Positions 7,356 to 15,643 are shown, counted from the stretch's first letter. The stretch: DNA of 25,211 nucleotides from Scalindua sp964584595 (GCA_964584595.1 CAZPAM010000034.1:1-25211); one strand, 5' to 3'. Made by a program: numbers and translations. Notes: a model not told the origin generated them from the sequence alone.

Positions 7356-8252
7356 TTAAAATTTATTTAAAAGTTCTTTCTTTTTCAACTCATAATCTTT
7401 TTCTGAAATTAAACCTTCATCGTTGAGAACTTTTAATTCTCTTAGTTTTTCCCGTACACCTTGATAATTTTTCTTTTCTTCAATAAAGTTCTTGCTGGTT
7501 CTTATTTTTCTTTCAATCGTCCTACTGCGATCTGATGGAATCGAAGTATCATTAGTATTGTCACTCATGTTAGCATTATCAGTGCTGGCAACGCCAAATA
7601 AATTACTACTCAAATCAATAATAAGCCAATTTTGGCGCCCCGGTGTAAACCGTTGTCCTCCCATGGGAACAAGGCTCCATCGAGAGCTTCTCTTTACATC
7701 AAACGGGTCTTCAAATTTAGCCTTATTGTTTTTTCTAAATGCCCTTCCATCATTAAGATTTTTTTTACTTTGGATCGTACTAAAAACAATGTTAAGATCG
7801 TTATCTGAAATAAACATGCTGAAATAACTTTGACGATCAGACAAAAGTACCTTATCAGAAGTAGAAAAAACTAAAATATCCTGAGAATCAGTAGCCATTG
7901 AGAACGCGCTTATAATAGGTGGTATAATAGTCTGCAACTCTTCTTGCCTGAATAATTTCATTTTACCTGCGCTGCCCTTGATTAATGATTTCTGCTTGTA
8001 ATAAATGGACGAAAGGATATTGGCAAGCCCTGATCCCGTAAAGTAGTATGGATGATTATAGTTTTTCTCTATTACGCTACCTTTTTCATCAAGTTCTTCT
8101 CGAATTTCGACAGAAGTATTCTGGTCATTGATTGTTGCCCCAACTATGCTACTTTTCTTATGAATTTTTTTAGGTAGCGAGAGAGAACACCCAAATGTTA
8201 GTGTTATCAACAAAAATAAAGATACAAACTTTAGAGCAGTATAATGTTTCAT
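7356..8252 (-). CDS. Putative lipoprotein with one C-terminal SHOCT motif; paralogue of the next gene
   Basis: The 298-residue product starts with a hydrophobic segment ending TFGC (Cys22), so it is probably exported and lipidated. The middle domain (about 60-215) is homologous by eye to that of the downstream neighbour: NHPYYF, LSSIYYKQK, SQDILVFS, FSMFISDNDLNIVFSTIQ and GGQRFTPGRQNWLIIDL. A polar Asn/Asp/Ser-rich linker (about 220-245) leads to a single SHOCT motif at 265-298 (LRELKVLNDEGLISEKDY). The gene begins 15 bases after the radA stop, so it is probably cotranscribed. The domain is not one I can name. Confidence 0.8.
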   Translation of the reverse strand: MKHYTALKFVSLFLLITLTFGCSLSLPKKIHKKSSIVGATINDQNTSVEIREELDEKGSVIEKNYNHPYYFTGSGLANILSSIYYKQKSLIKGSAGKMKLFRQEELQTIIPPIISAFSMATDSQDILVFSTSDKVLLSDRQSYFSMFISDNDLNIVFSTIQSKKNLNDGRAFRKNNKAKFEDPFDVKRSSRWSLVPMGGQRFTPGRQNWLIIDLSSNLFGVASTDNANMSDNTNDTSIPSDRSRTIERKIRTSKNFIEEKKNYQGVREKLRELKVLNDEGLISEKDYELKKKELLNKF

Positions 8253-8267
8253 AAAAAATATTCTTCT

Positions 8268-9623
8268 TTAACAGATTTTGTCAATCGCTTCGGCAAGAGA
8301 AGAAACCTCGGTAATTTTTAGAGATTTTATTTCTGAAGTGTCACTTGAATTGTCCTTTGGAACAATGGCATTTTTAAATCCTAATCTTTCAGCTTCTTTC
8401 AATCTGCTTTCAAATTGACTTGCTCCTCTAATTTCACCGCCCAAACCTAATTCGCCAATAATGATTGTATCTCCTGATATTGCCACGTCCTTGAAACTGG
8501 ATGCAATTGCAATTGCAATCCCAAGGTCTGCTGCCGGTTCATCGATTTTTACACCGCCAACAACATTCACAAAGATATCATGTCCACCTAAGAGAAGGCC
8601 CGTTCTCTTTTCCAGCACGGCTATTATCATAGCAACTCTATTATAGTCTGCACCGCTTACTTTGCGTTCTGGCGTACCGAAACTTGACCTGGTTACAAGT
8701 GCCTGTACCTCTACAAGCAGAGCTCTTGTACCCTCAATACAAGAGATAATCGAAGATCCTGAGATCAGGTTTTGTGTTCTGGAGAGAAATATTTCTGAAG
8801 GATCACTAATCTCCCTAAGTCCGCTGTTACGCATCTCGAAGATTCCTATTTCATTTGTAGGCCCAAAGCGATTCTTTACTGCTCTTAATATCCTGAATGA
8901 CATGAATTTTTCACCTTCAAAGTACAGTACTGTATCGACCAAATGTTCTAACACTTTAGGACCGGCAATTACTCCTTGTTTTGTAACATGTCCTACTAAA
9001 AAAACGGAAGATTCAGTTTTTTTTGATGTTTGAATTAGTTCATTAGCGCATTGCCTTACTTGTGAAACTGTTCCCGGAGAGGATTCGAGAATCGGCTTGA
9101 ACAAAGCTTGTACTGAGTCAATTATGACAAGTTTAGGGCTGATTTTTCTGATGTGTTCAAGAATAACATCTAAATTGTTTTCTGCAACTAAAAAAATATT
9201 CTTAGATGATACGTTGAGTCTGTCCGCCCGCAGCTTTATTTGTGCGGTTGATTCCTCTCCTGTTACGTACAAGGATATGCAACCCTGCTCACTAAATTTT
9301 TGACATATTTGTAGCAGGAGAGTTGATTTTCCTATTCCAGGTGTGCCTCCAACCAAAACTGCAGAGCCTGTCACGATGCCACCGCCTAGGATTCTATCAA
9401 ACTCTTCAATGTTGGTATTAGTCCGAAGCTTGCTTACAGTCTTTATGTCTGTTATACAGGTGGGATTCTCTATATCATATTCCGGGAGGGTGTGGGTATA
9501 TCTAGAGTCGTATTTTTCTTCTGTCATTGAATCCCACTCTTCACAACCGGAACACCTGCCTACCCATCTACTGGTCTTCCATCCACATTCCGAGCAGACA
9601 TAAACAGTGCTGGATTTCGTCAT
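8268..9623 (-). CDS. radA: DNA repair protein RadA
   Basis: RadA (Sms) is a RecA-like ATPase/helicase that processes recombination intermediates. The 451-residue product shows the N-terminal C4 zinc finger (Cys10, 13, 24, 27), the Walker A GGTPGIGKST (about 92-101), the VIIDS Walker B, the RadA-specific KNRFG motif (250-254) and a C-terminal Lon-protease-like domain ending in the usual EA region. Length matches the family. GAAG precedes the ATG by 7 bases. A promoter with an internal inverted repeat lies just upstream. It leads a three-gene unit with two SHOCT lipoproteins. Confidence 0.97.
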   Translation of the reverse strand: MTKSSTVYVCSECGWKTSRWVGRCSGCEEWDSMTEEKYDSRYTHTLPEYDIENPTCITDIKTVSKLRTNTNIEEFDRILGGGIVTGSAVLVGGTPGIGKSTLLLQICQKFSEQGCISLYVTGEESTAQIKLRADRLNVSSKNIFLVAENNLDVILEHIRKISPKLVIIDSVQALFKPILESSPGTVSQVRQCANELIQTSKKTESSVFLVGHVTKQGVIAGPKVLEHLVDTVLYFEGEKFMSFRILRAVKNRFGPTNEIGIFEMRNSGLREISDPSEIFLSRTQNLISGSSIISCIEGTRALLVEVQALVTRSSFGTPERKVSGADYNRVAMIIAVLEKRTGLLLGGHDIFVNVVGGVKIDEPAADLGIAIAIASSFKDVAISGDTIIIGELGLGGEIRGASQFESRLKEAERLGFKNAIVPKDNSSDTSEIKSLKITEVSSLAEAIDKIC

Positions 9624-9657
9624 AATATAACTTCATTTTTCTGTAGAGTTCTTTATA

Positions 9658-9686
9658 ATTATCACAAGATAGTTGTGATCTTGCAA
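9658..9686 (-). promoter_or_regulatory. radA promoter with inverted repeat in its spacer
   Basis: On the minus strand TTGCAA (9686-9681) and GATAAT (9663-9658) are separated by exactly 17 bases. A perfect inverted repeat, ATCACAA-5-TTGTGAT (9661-9679), fills the spacer and overlaps the -10 element. Predicted start of transcription is near 9651, about 28 bases before the radA ATG. A repressor site is a reasonable reading. Confidence 0.55.
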
Positions 9687-9690
9687 GCAA

Positions 9691-9719
9691 TAAAAAAAGG
9701 GGCCCGAAAGCCCCTTCTT
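9691..9719 (-). terminator. Rho-independent terminator of the clpC operon
   Basis: Read on the minus strand: AAGGGGC, loop TTTCGG, GCCCCTT (9716-9697), then a run of T down to 9692. The 7-bp GC-rich stem followed by a U-tract is a textbook intrinsic terminator. It lies 35 bases after the clpC stop and separates this operon from radA. Confidence 0.93.
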
Positions 9720-9753
9720 AAATATGCACTCAATTTGTTATATTACTATCCGA

Positions 9754-12225
9754 TTATTTACTCTTCGAATCGCTTGTGACTAATTCTTCCTTTACTGTTG
9801 CCTCTTCGAAGAGCAGTTTTTCTTCCTTTAGTTTTACCTTAATGGCATCGTTTTCTTTGAACTTTCCTCTGAGTATTTCTTCCGAGAGTGGGTCTTCTAT
9901 TAAGTTCTCTATGGTTCTATGCAGCGGCCTTGCACCATAATTTGGTTTAAAGCTTTTATCAATAAGGAAATCAGTTGCTTCCTTGGTTATTGAAAGTGTT
10001 ATTTTATAATTGTTAAGCCTCTCACGTATGCTTTCTAATTCGTTCTCTACAATCTTTCTCAGGTCTTCCTTTGTAAGATCTCTGAATACGGCGATATCGC
10101 TAATTCTGTTGACAAATTCCGGGCGAAAATGCTTTTCAACTGCCTGTAATAGTTGCTCGCGAATAGATTCATAAGACTGCACTCCAGATGTTTTCTTGAA
10201 CCCTAGCGAGGCGGTGTTTTTAATTATGTCTCCACCAATGTTCGAAGTCATTATAATAATTACGTTGCGAAAATCAATATGACGTCCAAAACTGTCTGTT
10301 AATTTTCCTTCTTCCAGAACCTGTAACAACATATTAAATACGTCTGAATGTGCTTTTTCTATTTCATCCAGGAGAACTACGGCGTATGGACGTCTTCGTA
10401 TTTTCTCCGTTAACTGTCCACCTTCCTCAAAACCGACGTAACCTGGAGGAGCACCGATTAGCCTTGATACATTATGTTTTTCCATGTATTCAGACATGTC
10501 TATTTGAATCAATGAATCTTCATCTCCGAATAAAAACTTGGCTAAAGCTTTTGAGAGAAGAGTTTTTCCAACTCCTGAAGGGCCTATGAAGATAAAGCTG
10601 GCACTTGGCCTGTTTGGGTTCTGTAGGCCTGCTCTTGATCTTCGGACGGCCTTTGCTACTGCGCTAATGGCATGATCTTGCCCTATTACTGTTTTAGAAA
10701 GTTCTTTCTCGATATCGAGTAATCTCTTTGCTTCTTTTGCCTCCATACGTTTGAGCGGTATTCCAGTCATGGTTGAAACTACTTCTGTAATAACCGCTTC
10801 ATCTACAGTTCCGTCTATCTCCGTACATTTTTCTCGCCATTCTTTTTCTACGTCACCCTTTTTCTTTTTTAATTTGTCTGCTTTATCTCTCAGCTTTGCT
10901 GCTCTCTCAAAATCCTGTAATGCCACAGATTTATCTTTTTCCTTTTCGAGATGTTCTATTTCTTTCTCTATATCCCTTAAATCAGGAGGGTGCGTAGTTG
11001 CCTTAAGCCTTACACGCGCACCCGCTTCATCAATAACGTCTATTGCCTTATCAGGTAAGAATCTTCCAGTGATATATCTTGTTGCATATTCTGTAGCAAA
11101 TTTTAATGCTTCATCAGTTATTTGAACCTTATGGTGTGCTTCATATCTATCCCTTAAACCTTTTAAGATTTCAACGGTTTCTTCCTTAGAAGGAGGGTCA
11201 ACAACAACTGTTTGAAATCTTCTTTCGAGCGCACCGTCTTTCTCAATGTATTTCCTGTATTCGTCAAGAGTAGTTGCGCCGATACACTGTATTTCTCCTC
11301 TGGAAAGAGCAGGTTTTAAGACATTAGATGCATCGATTGCTCCTTCTGCACCTCCTGCACCTACTAATGTATGCAGCTCATCTATGAAGAGGATTATATT
11401 TTTTGCTCTACGAACCTCTCCCATTACAGCCTTGATTCTCTCTTCGAATTGGCCTCGGTATTTTGTTCCTGCAACCATCATCGCTAAATCTAAAGCAACT
11501 ATTCTCTTATCACGCAAAAGTGCTGGAACAGCTCCACTAATCACAGCCTGTGCCAATCCTTCTACTATTGCTGTTTTTCCAACACCTGCTTCTCCGAGCA
11601 ATACAGGGTTGTTCTTTGTTCGACGACTTAGAACCTGAATCAAACGTTCAATAACTAACTGTCTGCCAATTACGGGATCAAGTTCCTGGTCCTTTGCCTG
11701 TTGTGTTAAATCGCGACCAAAGGAGTCAAGGGCAGGAGTTTTTGACTTGCCTCTTTTTTCTTCTTTATCTTTAGAGCCTTGTGTTGTTTCTGCACCTAGA
11801 AGCTCGATTACTTCCTCTCTTACACCTTCCAGTTTTACGCCTAAATTCAACAATACCTGTGCAGCAACACCCTCTTGTTCCCTGAGTAACCCAAGTAGTT
11901 GATGCTCGGTGCCTATATAGTTGTGCCCCATTGCCTTTGCCTCTTCCATAGCGTATTCTAATACTTTCTTTACCCTTGGAGTGAAAGGCAGTTGTCCAAC
12001 TGAGACCAAGTCAGGCCCGGATTGAACTATCTTTTCTACTTCCATACGTATTTTTTTCAAATCGATATCTAAATTTTGTAAGACATTTGCGGCTACGCCA
12101 CTACCTTCTTTTACCAAGCCAAGTAATATATGTTCTGTTCCTATGTATTCATGATTAAATCTTTTTGCTTCCTCTCTTGCAAGAGCCATCACCTTCCTTG
12201 CCCTATCGGTAAATTTGTCAAACAT
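9754..12225 (-). CDS. clpC: ATP-dependent Clp protease ATP-binding subunit ClpC
   Basis: ClpC is the Hsp100 unfoldase that feeds proteins, including arginine-phosphorylated ones, to ClpP. The 823-residue product has two Clp N repeats (1-145), AAA domain 1 with Walker A GEAGVGKT (211-218) and Walker B ILFIDE (278-283), a UVR coiled-coil middle domain (about 417-455), and AAA domain 2 with Walker A GPSGVGKT (548-555) and Walker B VVLLDE (616-621). An LGF tripeptide at 674-676 fits the ClpP-docking loop. The N repeats and UVR domain identify ClpC rather than ClpB or ClpA. AAAGGTGG precedes the ATG. It is the last gene of a five-gene unit, 16 bases after mcsB. Confidence 0.97.
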   Translation of the reverse strand: MFDKFTDRARKVMALAREEAKRFNHEYIGTEHILLGLVKEGSGVAANVLQNLDIDLKKIRMEVEKIVQSGPDLVSVGQLPFTPRVKKVLEYAMEEAKAMGHNYIGTEHQLLGLLREQEGVAAQVLLNLGVKLEGVREEVIELLGAETTQGSKDKEEKRGKSKTPALDSFGRDLTQQAKDQELDPVIGRQLVIERLIQVLSRRTKNNPVLLGEAGVGKTAIVEGLAQAVISGAVPALLRDKRIVALDLAMMVAGTKYRGQFEERIKAVMGEVRRAKNIILFIDELHTLVGAGGAEGAIDASNVLKPALSRGEIQCIGATTLDEYRKYIEKDGALERRFQTVVVDPPSKEETVEILKGLRDRYEAHHKVQITDEALKFATEYATRYITGRFLPDKAIDVIDEAGARVRLKATTHPPDLRDIEKEIEHLEKEKDKSVALQDFERAAKLRDKADKLKKKKGDVEKEWREKCTEIDGTVDEAVITEVVSTMTGIPLKRMEAKEAKRLLDIEKELSKTVIGQDHAISAVAKAVRRSRAGLQNPNRPSASFIFIGPSGVGKTLLSKALAKFLFGDEDSLIQIDMSEYMEKHNVSRLIGAPPGYVGFEEGGQLTEKIRRRPYAVVLLDEIEKAHSDVFNMLLQVLEEGKLTDSFGRHIDFRNVIIIMTSNIGGDIIKNTASLGFKKTSGVQSYESIREQLLQAVEKHFRPEFVNRISDIAVFRDLTKEDLRKIVENELESIRERLNNYKITLSITKEATDFLIDKSFKPNYGARPLHRTIENLIEDPLSEEILRGKFKENDAIKVKLKEEKLLFEEATVKEELVTSDSKSK

Positions 12226-12241
12226 TTTTAGCCACCTTTAT

Positions 12242-13294
12242 TTATAAACCGTCTAGCCTCTTTCTTACATAAGAGGCTCTTATAATATTTCTTTGAGTAG
12301 AATCCAGTTCACATCCCTGCAATTTCTGCAAATGCCCTGGAAGTGTCAGGACAAAGAGTTCATTAAGGGTTTGCATCTCGATATCATCTATCAGGCCAAT
12401 GTTAACACCCATGCGCACCTGTGAAAGTAACTGTAATATTTCCTCAGATGTAATCATTCGAGCGGCCTTGAGCATGCCGTATGACCGCCAAACTCTATCT
12501 TCCAGCTGGTCCTTACTTTCTAAAACTAAAGCCTTTCTGGCCATCCTTTCATAGCTTGTGATGCGAGGTATCACGCTTTCAATTATGGATATTATTTCTT
12601 TCTCGGATTTTCCTAATGCAAACTGATTTGAGATTTGATACAAATCTCCAGAGACTTTAGTACCCTCTCCATAAAGGCCTCTAACTACCAATCCGAGTTT
12701 TCCTACGGCATTGAAAACCTTTTCGATGTGCTTTGTCATGCCAAGTGCCGGGAGATGTACCATTACAGAAACCCGCATGCCCGTACCAACATTTGTTGGG
12801 CATGCAGTCAGATATCCAAACCTTGCAGAAAAAGCAAAATTTAAACTTTCTCCCAGGATATTGTCAATTTCATCAGTTATTTCCCATGTATTTTTCAGTT
12901 CGAAGCCAGAACGGATTACCTGGACCCTGAGATGGTCTTCTTCGTTTATCATCAAGCTAATAGTCTCTGATTTCCCGAATGCAACACCTCTATCTCCTTC
13001 ACCCTCAGCATGTTCTTTGCTGATCAGGTGTCTTTCAACCAGGAGCAACTTGTCAACGGAAGTCGCATTGTTCAAATTTACATAAGATATATCTTTTGTT
13101 ATATCGCTTTCGATTATAGTCTTTCTAAGTAAGGCTTCTATTTCCTTTCTTTGTTTTAGATTAGAGCGGGAAAGGAAAGGAAACCCGGCAATGTTTCTTG
13201 CCAGGCGGATTCTGCTACTTATTACAATATCAGATTCCTTGCCGGTACCCCTAAGCCACTCACCCGTTTTGTCTGAAAGATCTTTAATCTCCAT
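12242..13294 (-). CDS. mcsB: Protein arginine kinase McsB
   Basis: McsB phosphorylates arginine residues on damaged proteins, marking them for ClpCP. It is related to phosphagen kinases: SSRIRLARN (26-34), NEEDHLRVQ (117-125), and the active-site Cys165 in CPTNVGTGMR. Length (350) is normal. Near the C terminus the phosphoarginine-pocket motif RDxxRA of Bacillus McsB appears as RNIIRA, so its Asp is Asn. The start overlaps the 3' end of mcsA by 11 bases, indicating coupling of activator and kinase. Confidence 0.95.
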   Translation of the reverse strand: MEIKDLSDKTGEWLRGTGKESDIVISSRIRLARNIAGFPFLSRSNLKQRKEIEALLRKTIIESDITKDISYVNLNNATSVDKLLLVERHLISKEHAEGEGDRGVAFGKSETISLMINEEDHLRVQVIRSGFELKNTWEITDEIDNILGESLNFAFSARFGYLTACPTNVGTGMRVSVMVHLPALGMTKHIEKVFNAVGKLGLVVRGLYGEGTKVSGDLYQISNQFALGKSEKEIISIIESVIPRITSYERMARKALVLESKDQLEDRVWRSYGMLKAARMITSEEILQLLSQVRMGVNIGLIDDIEMQTLNELFVLTLPGHLQKLQGCELDSTQRNIIRASYVRKRLDGL

Positions 13295-13784
13295 CTTCTA
13301 CATTTCCTGAAAGTTCATAAATTTTATCTCTTAATTCAGCAGCTTTTTCATAATCTTCTTTTTCTACCGCTTCATTTAATTCCTTGCGTAATTGTATCAA
13401 TTCATTTTTCTTGATAATTTCTACACCAGCATTTGCAGGTACTTTCCCCACATGTTGAGAGCTGCCATGCATTCTTTCAATAAGAGGTAAAAGCCCTTTC
13501 TTGAATACATTGTAATCCATGGGGCAGCCCAGACGGCCTTGAGACCTGAATTCCAGATAAGAAAGCCCGCATACAGGACAAGTTGTTTTTGACATTTCTC
13601 TTATTTCTGGAGATACCTGGTTGATAAGACTTGTTAATATGTCAGATGGGGAAGGGGCCTTAGGGAAATGATTTGTAACATTTTGAGCACAATCTTCACA
13701 GAAGTGCCTTTCTTTCTTTTCGTTATCCACGATCTCGGTGAGATGTACTGTTGCCAGTTTTTTATTACATGATTCACATTTCAT
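13284..13784 (-). CDS. mcsA: McsB activator McsA (zinc-finger/UVR protein)
   Basis: McsA activates the kinase McsB and connects it with ClpC. From the chosen start the 166-residue protein has zinc-binding Cys pairs C3/C6 and C29/C32, a second group C69/C72 and C87, and a C-terminal UVR motif (KELNEAVEKEDYEKAAELRDKI). The second zinc group normally has a fourth cysteine after the GC pair; here it reads GCPMDY, so only seven cysteines remain. An ATG at 13793 abuts AAGGAG with no spacing, while the ATG at 13784 lies 9 bases from it and gives MKCESC; I prefer the latter. The gene lies between hps-rraA and mcsB in one operon. Confidence 0.92.
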   Translation of the reverse strand: MKCESCNKKLATVHLTEIVDNEKKERHFCEDCAQNVTNHFPKAPSPSDILTSLINQVSPEIREMSKTTCPVCGLSYLEFRSQGRLGCPMDYNVFKKGLLPLIERMHGSSQHVGKVPANAGVEIIKKNELIQLRKELNEAVEKEDYEKAAELRDKIYELSGNVEDGD

Positions 13785-13806
13785 TACATGCATCTCCTTA
13801 AAGTTC

Positions 13807-15111
13807 TCATTTTTTTGTCCATTTTAATATTTCCATAACCTCTCCAAGAGAAGTCTTTCCTTGAGATATTTCTTCACGAATCCTGTTTTCTTTTTCCAGC
13901 CAGTCCATTGCGTGGTTAGCCATTTCTTTTGCTTCGCGCCTTGGTATGACAATTAAACCATCACTATCACCAACAATCCAATCGCCATTATTTATTGTAA
14001 TCCCTGAAATATTCAAGGGTATACCAATCTCGCCAAAACCTTTAGGCTCTCCCGCATTTGGCATTACCAGTTTTGCAAATGTAGGAAACTTTAACTTTCT
14101 GATTTCGCTGCTATCCCGAACTGCACCGTTTACGACAACTCCTCCAAGTTTTTTCTGTATAGCGCTATGTGTGGCAAGTTCTCCCCATACGGCAGGGCCT
14201 ACACCTCCGGAATCAATAACTATTATGTTCCCTTTTTCTGCTCTATCTATTGCCTCAACTGTTTTTGCCCAGTCGCCTGGGTATGTTCGAACAGTTACTG
14301 CCTGTCCGATCATCTTGGTTTCCAAACTTATACATTTGAGACCGGTGATTCCTTTGAGACGGTGGCTACCGTCTGATATATTTGCGGTAGAAACCTTTTC
14401 TAATATTTCGTGTATATTGTCGTCTGCAGTTCTTTTAAATAAATCTGCAGTTATCCGCTTACGATTTGATATAGCTTTTTTTAAATTAGTAGTAGCGACT
14501 TTTATATCGGTTGCTTTGCTAATTGCACCGCCTACCACTATAATTTTTGCACCCGCATTTACAGCATCAGCTGCTGTTTCAGAATTAATTCCTCCTGCAA
14601 CAGCAACAGGTATTTTAACCTTTGAGCAAATTTCAGAAAGTCTTTTAAAGGGATCATTCCCCAACATTTGCTCGTCTATTGCTGTATGGACACCTATAAA
14701 GTCGGCTCCCCATTCCTCAACATCCATTGCGCGTTCGACACAATCGTGAACTCCAAGGAAGTCGACTTCTACTTTTATTCCGTAATTTTGTCCTGCGCTT
14801 ATGCACTCCTTTATTGTTGAGTCAGGCGCGCTGCCCATAACGACTGCTATATCTGCTCCTGCCTTAGCTGCCGTTTCCATTTCCAGGCGGCCAGCATCCA
14901 TGGTTTTCATGTCAGCAATTATCGTTTTTGTTGGAAACTCTTTCCGAAGTGTCCTGACGGAATCCAATCCTTCGCTCTTAATCAGGGGAGTGCCCGCCTC
15001 AACCCATTCAATCCCTGCATCAACCGCTTCCTTGGCTACTTTAACAGCGCGTCTTAAGTTTATAAAATCTAAAGCTAATTGAAGAATAGGAGTGTCTAAA
15101 TTAATATTCAC
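13807..15111 (-). CDS. 3-hexulose-6-phosphate synthase / RraA-like fusion protein
   Basis: The 434-residue protein joins two domains. Residues 1-213 are a hexulose-6-phosphate synthase (orotidine-decarboxylase superfamily): LQLALD (Asp15), the hallmark DMKTMD (67-72), GVHTAID, VAGGIN and VVGGAI. It would interconvert hexulose 6-phosphate with formaldehyde plus ribulose 5-phosphate. Residues about 225-420 are RraA/HMG-aldolase-like, with GPAVWGELAT, GAVRDS and GDWIVGDSDG. HPS-RraA fusions are known mainly from archaea and some bacteria, where pentose supply is a proposed role. No separate hexulose-phosphate isomerase gene is visible here. The start is GTG. Queuosine gene queD precedes it by 22 bases and mcsA follows closely. 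Confidence 0.9.
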   Translation of the reverse strand: MNINLDTPILQLALDFINLRRAVKVAKEAVDAGIEWVEAGTPLIKSEGLDSVRTLRKEFPTKTIIADMKTMDAGRLEMETAAKAGADIAVVMGSAPDSTIKECISAGQNYGIKVEVDFLGVHDCVERAMDVEEWGADFIGVHTAIDEQMLGNDPFKRLSEICSKVKIPVAVAGGINSETAADAVNAGAKIIVVGGAISKATDIKVATTNLKKAISNRKRITADLFKRTADDNIHEILEKVSTANISDGSHRLKGITGLKCISLETKMIGQAVTVRTYPGDWAKTVEAIDRAEKGNIIVIDSGGVGPAVWGELATHSAIQKKLGGVVVNGAVRDSSEIRKLKFPTFAKLVMPNAGEPKGFGEIGIPLNISGITINNGDWIVGDSDGLIVIPRREAKEMANHAMDWLEKENRIREEISQGKTSLGEVMEILKWTKK

Positions 15112-15133
15112 TTATGACTTGTAAAAGAACGGC

Positions 15134-15499
15134 TTATACATAATATGCAGCTGCACAATTTTCAGATTCCCATGTTTTTACTTTAGTAATGAGTATTTCT
15201 GGAGGTAACTTTTCGCTTAAGTTATCGTATATTACCTTTGAAACATTTTCCGTAGTGGGATTTTCTTGATTAAATTCTTCGAGTTCATTTAAATAAGAAT
15301 GATCAAAACGAGAAAGTATCTCTTCAAGCGTCTTTTTTACAATCTTAAAATCCACGACCATGCCTAACTCGTTAAGCTTCTCCGATTTAAGCGTGACTTC
15401 TACCTTCCAGTTATGGCCATGCAGCTTTTCACAGTCTCCCTCGTAATTCCGTAAATTATGAGCGCCGGCAAATGTTTTGTGTACAACTAATTCATACAT
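15134..15499 (-). CDS. queD: 6-carboxy-5,6,7,8-tetrahydropterin synthase QueD
   Basis: QueD converts dihydroneopterin triphosphate to 6-carboxytetrahydropterin, the second step towards 7-deazaguanines and queuosine. The 121-residue product has the PTPS zinc ligands His14 (AGAHNL), His28 and His30 (LHGHNW), catalytic Cys24 (GDCEKLHGH), VVDF, RFDHSYLN, PTTENV and the terminal Glu in WESEN. A eukaryal-type PTPS function is less likely given the C-xxx-HGH pattern and small size. It is the first gene of the operon that ends with clpC, and no other queuosine gene is nearby. Confidence 0.93.
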   Translation of the reverse strand: MYELVVHKTFAGAHNLRNYEGDCEKLHGHNWKVEVTLKSEKLNELGMVVDFKIVKKTLEEILSRFDHSYLNELEEFNQENPTTENVSKVIYDNLSEKLPPEILITKVKTWESENCAAAYYV

Positions 15500-15558
15500 A
15501 TTAAATTCAACGCATAATACTACTTATCGGCAGTAACTGATAATTCCTTAGCTCTTTA

Positions 15559-15586
15559 ATTCTACTTTGCTTAATATGAAAGTCAA
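15559..15586 (-). promoter_or_regulatory. Sigma70-type promoter of the queD-clpC operon
   Basis: On the minus strand TTGACT (15586-15581) and TAGAAT (15564-15559) are 16 bases apart, each matching 5 of 6 consensus positions. The start point near 15552 leaves a leader of about 53 bases before queD. I see no preQ1-riboswitch pattern or CtsR-like heptad repeat in it. Confidence 0.7.
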
Positions 15587-15643
15587 GCGTTTTTCTGAAG
15601 CCTGGAAGCCGTTAAAAAGGTAGTTTAGACGTAAATCAATTTA

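Noticed and set aside
9697..9719. Plus-strand reading of the GGGGC/GCCCC hairpin as a terminator
   Set aside because: On the plus strand the stem is followed by CTTA, with no T-run, and no plus-strand gene precedes it. It is a minus-strand terminator.
10751..11638. Long open frames on the plus strand opposite clpC
   Set aside because: They are antisense shadows of a well-conserved AAA protein, Ser/Thr/Pro-rich in composition and without family signatures or ribosome sites.
13946..14749. 267-codon open frame opposite the HPS-RraA gene
   Set aside because: It lies fully antisense to a clearly coding, conserved gene and its product shows no recognisable motif.
15500..15552. preQ1 riboswitch before queD
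   Set aside because: The short leader lacks the recognisable preQ1 aptamer core, and QueD here heads a mixed operon.
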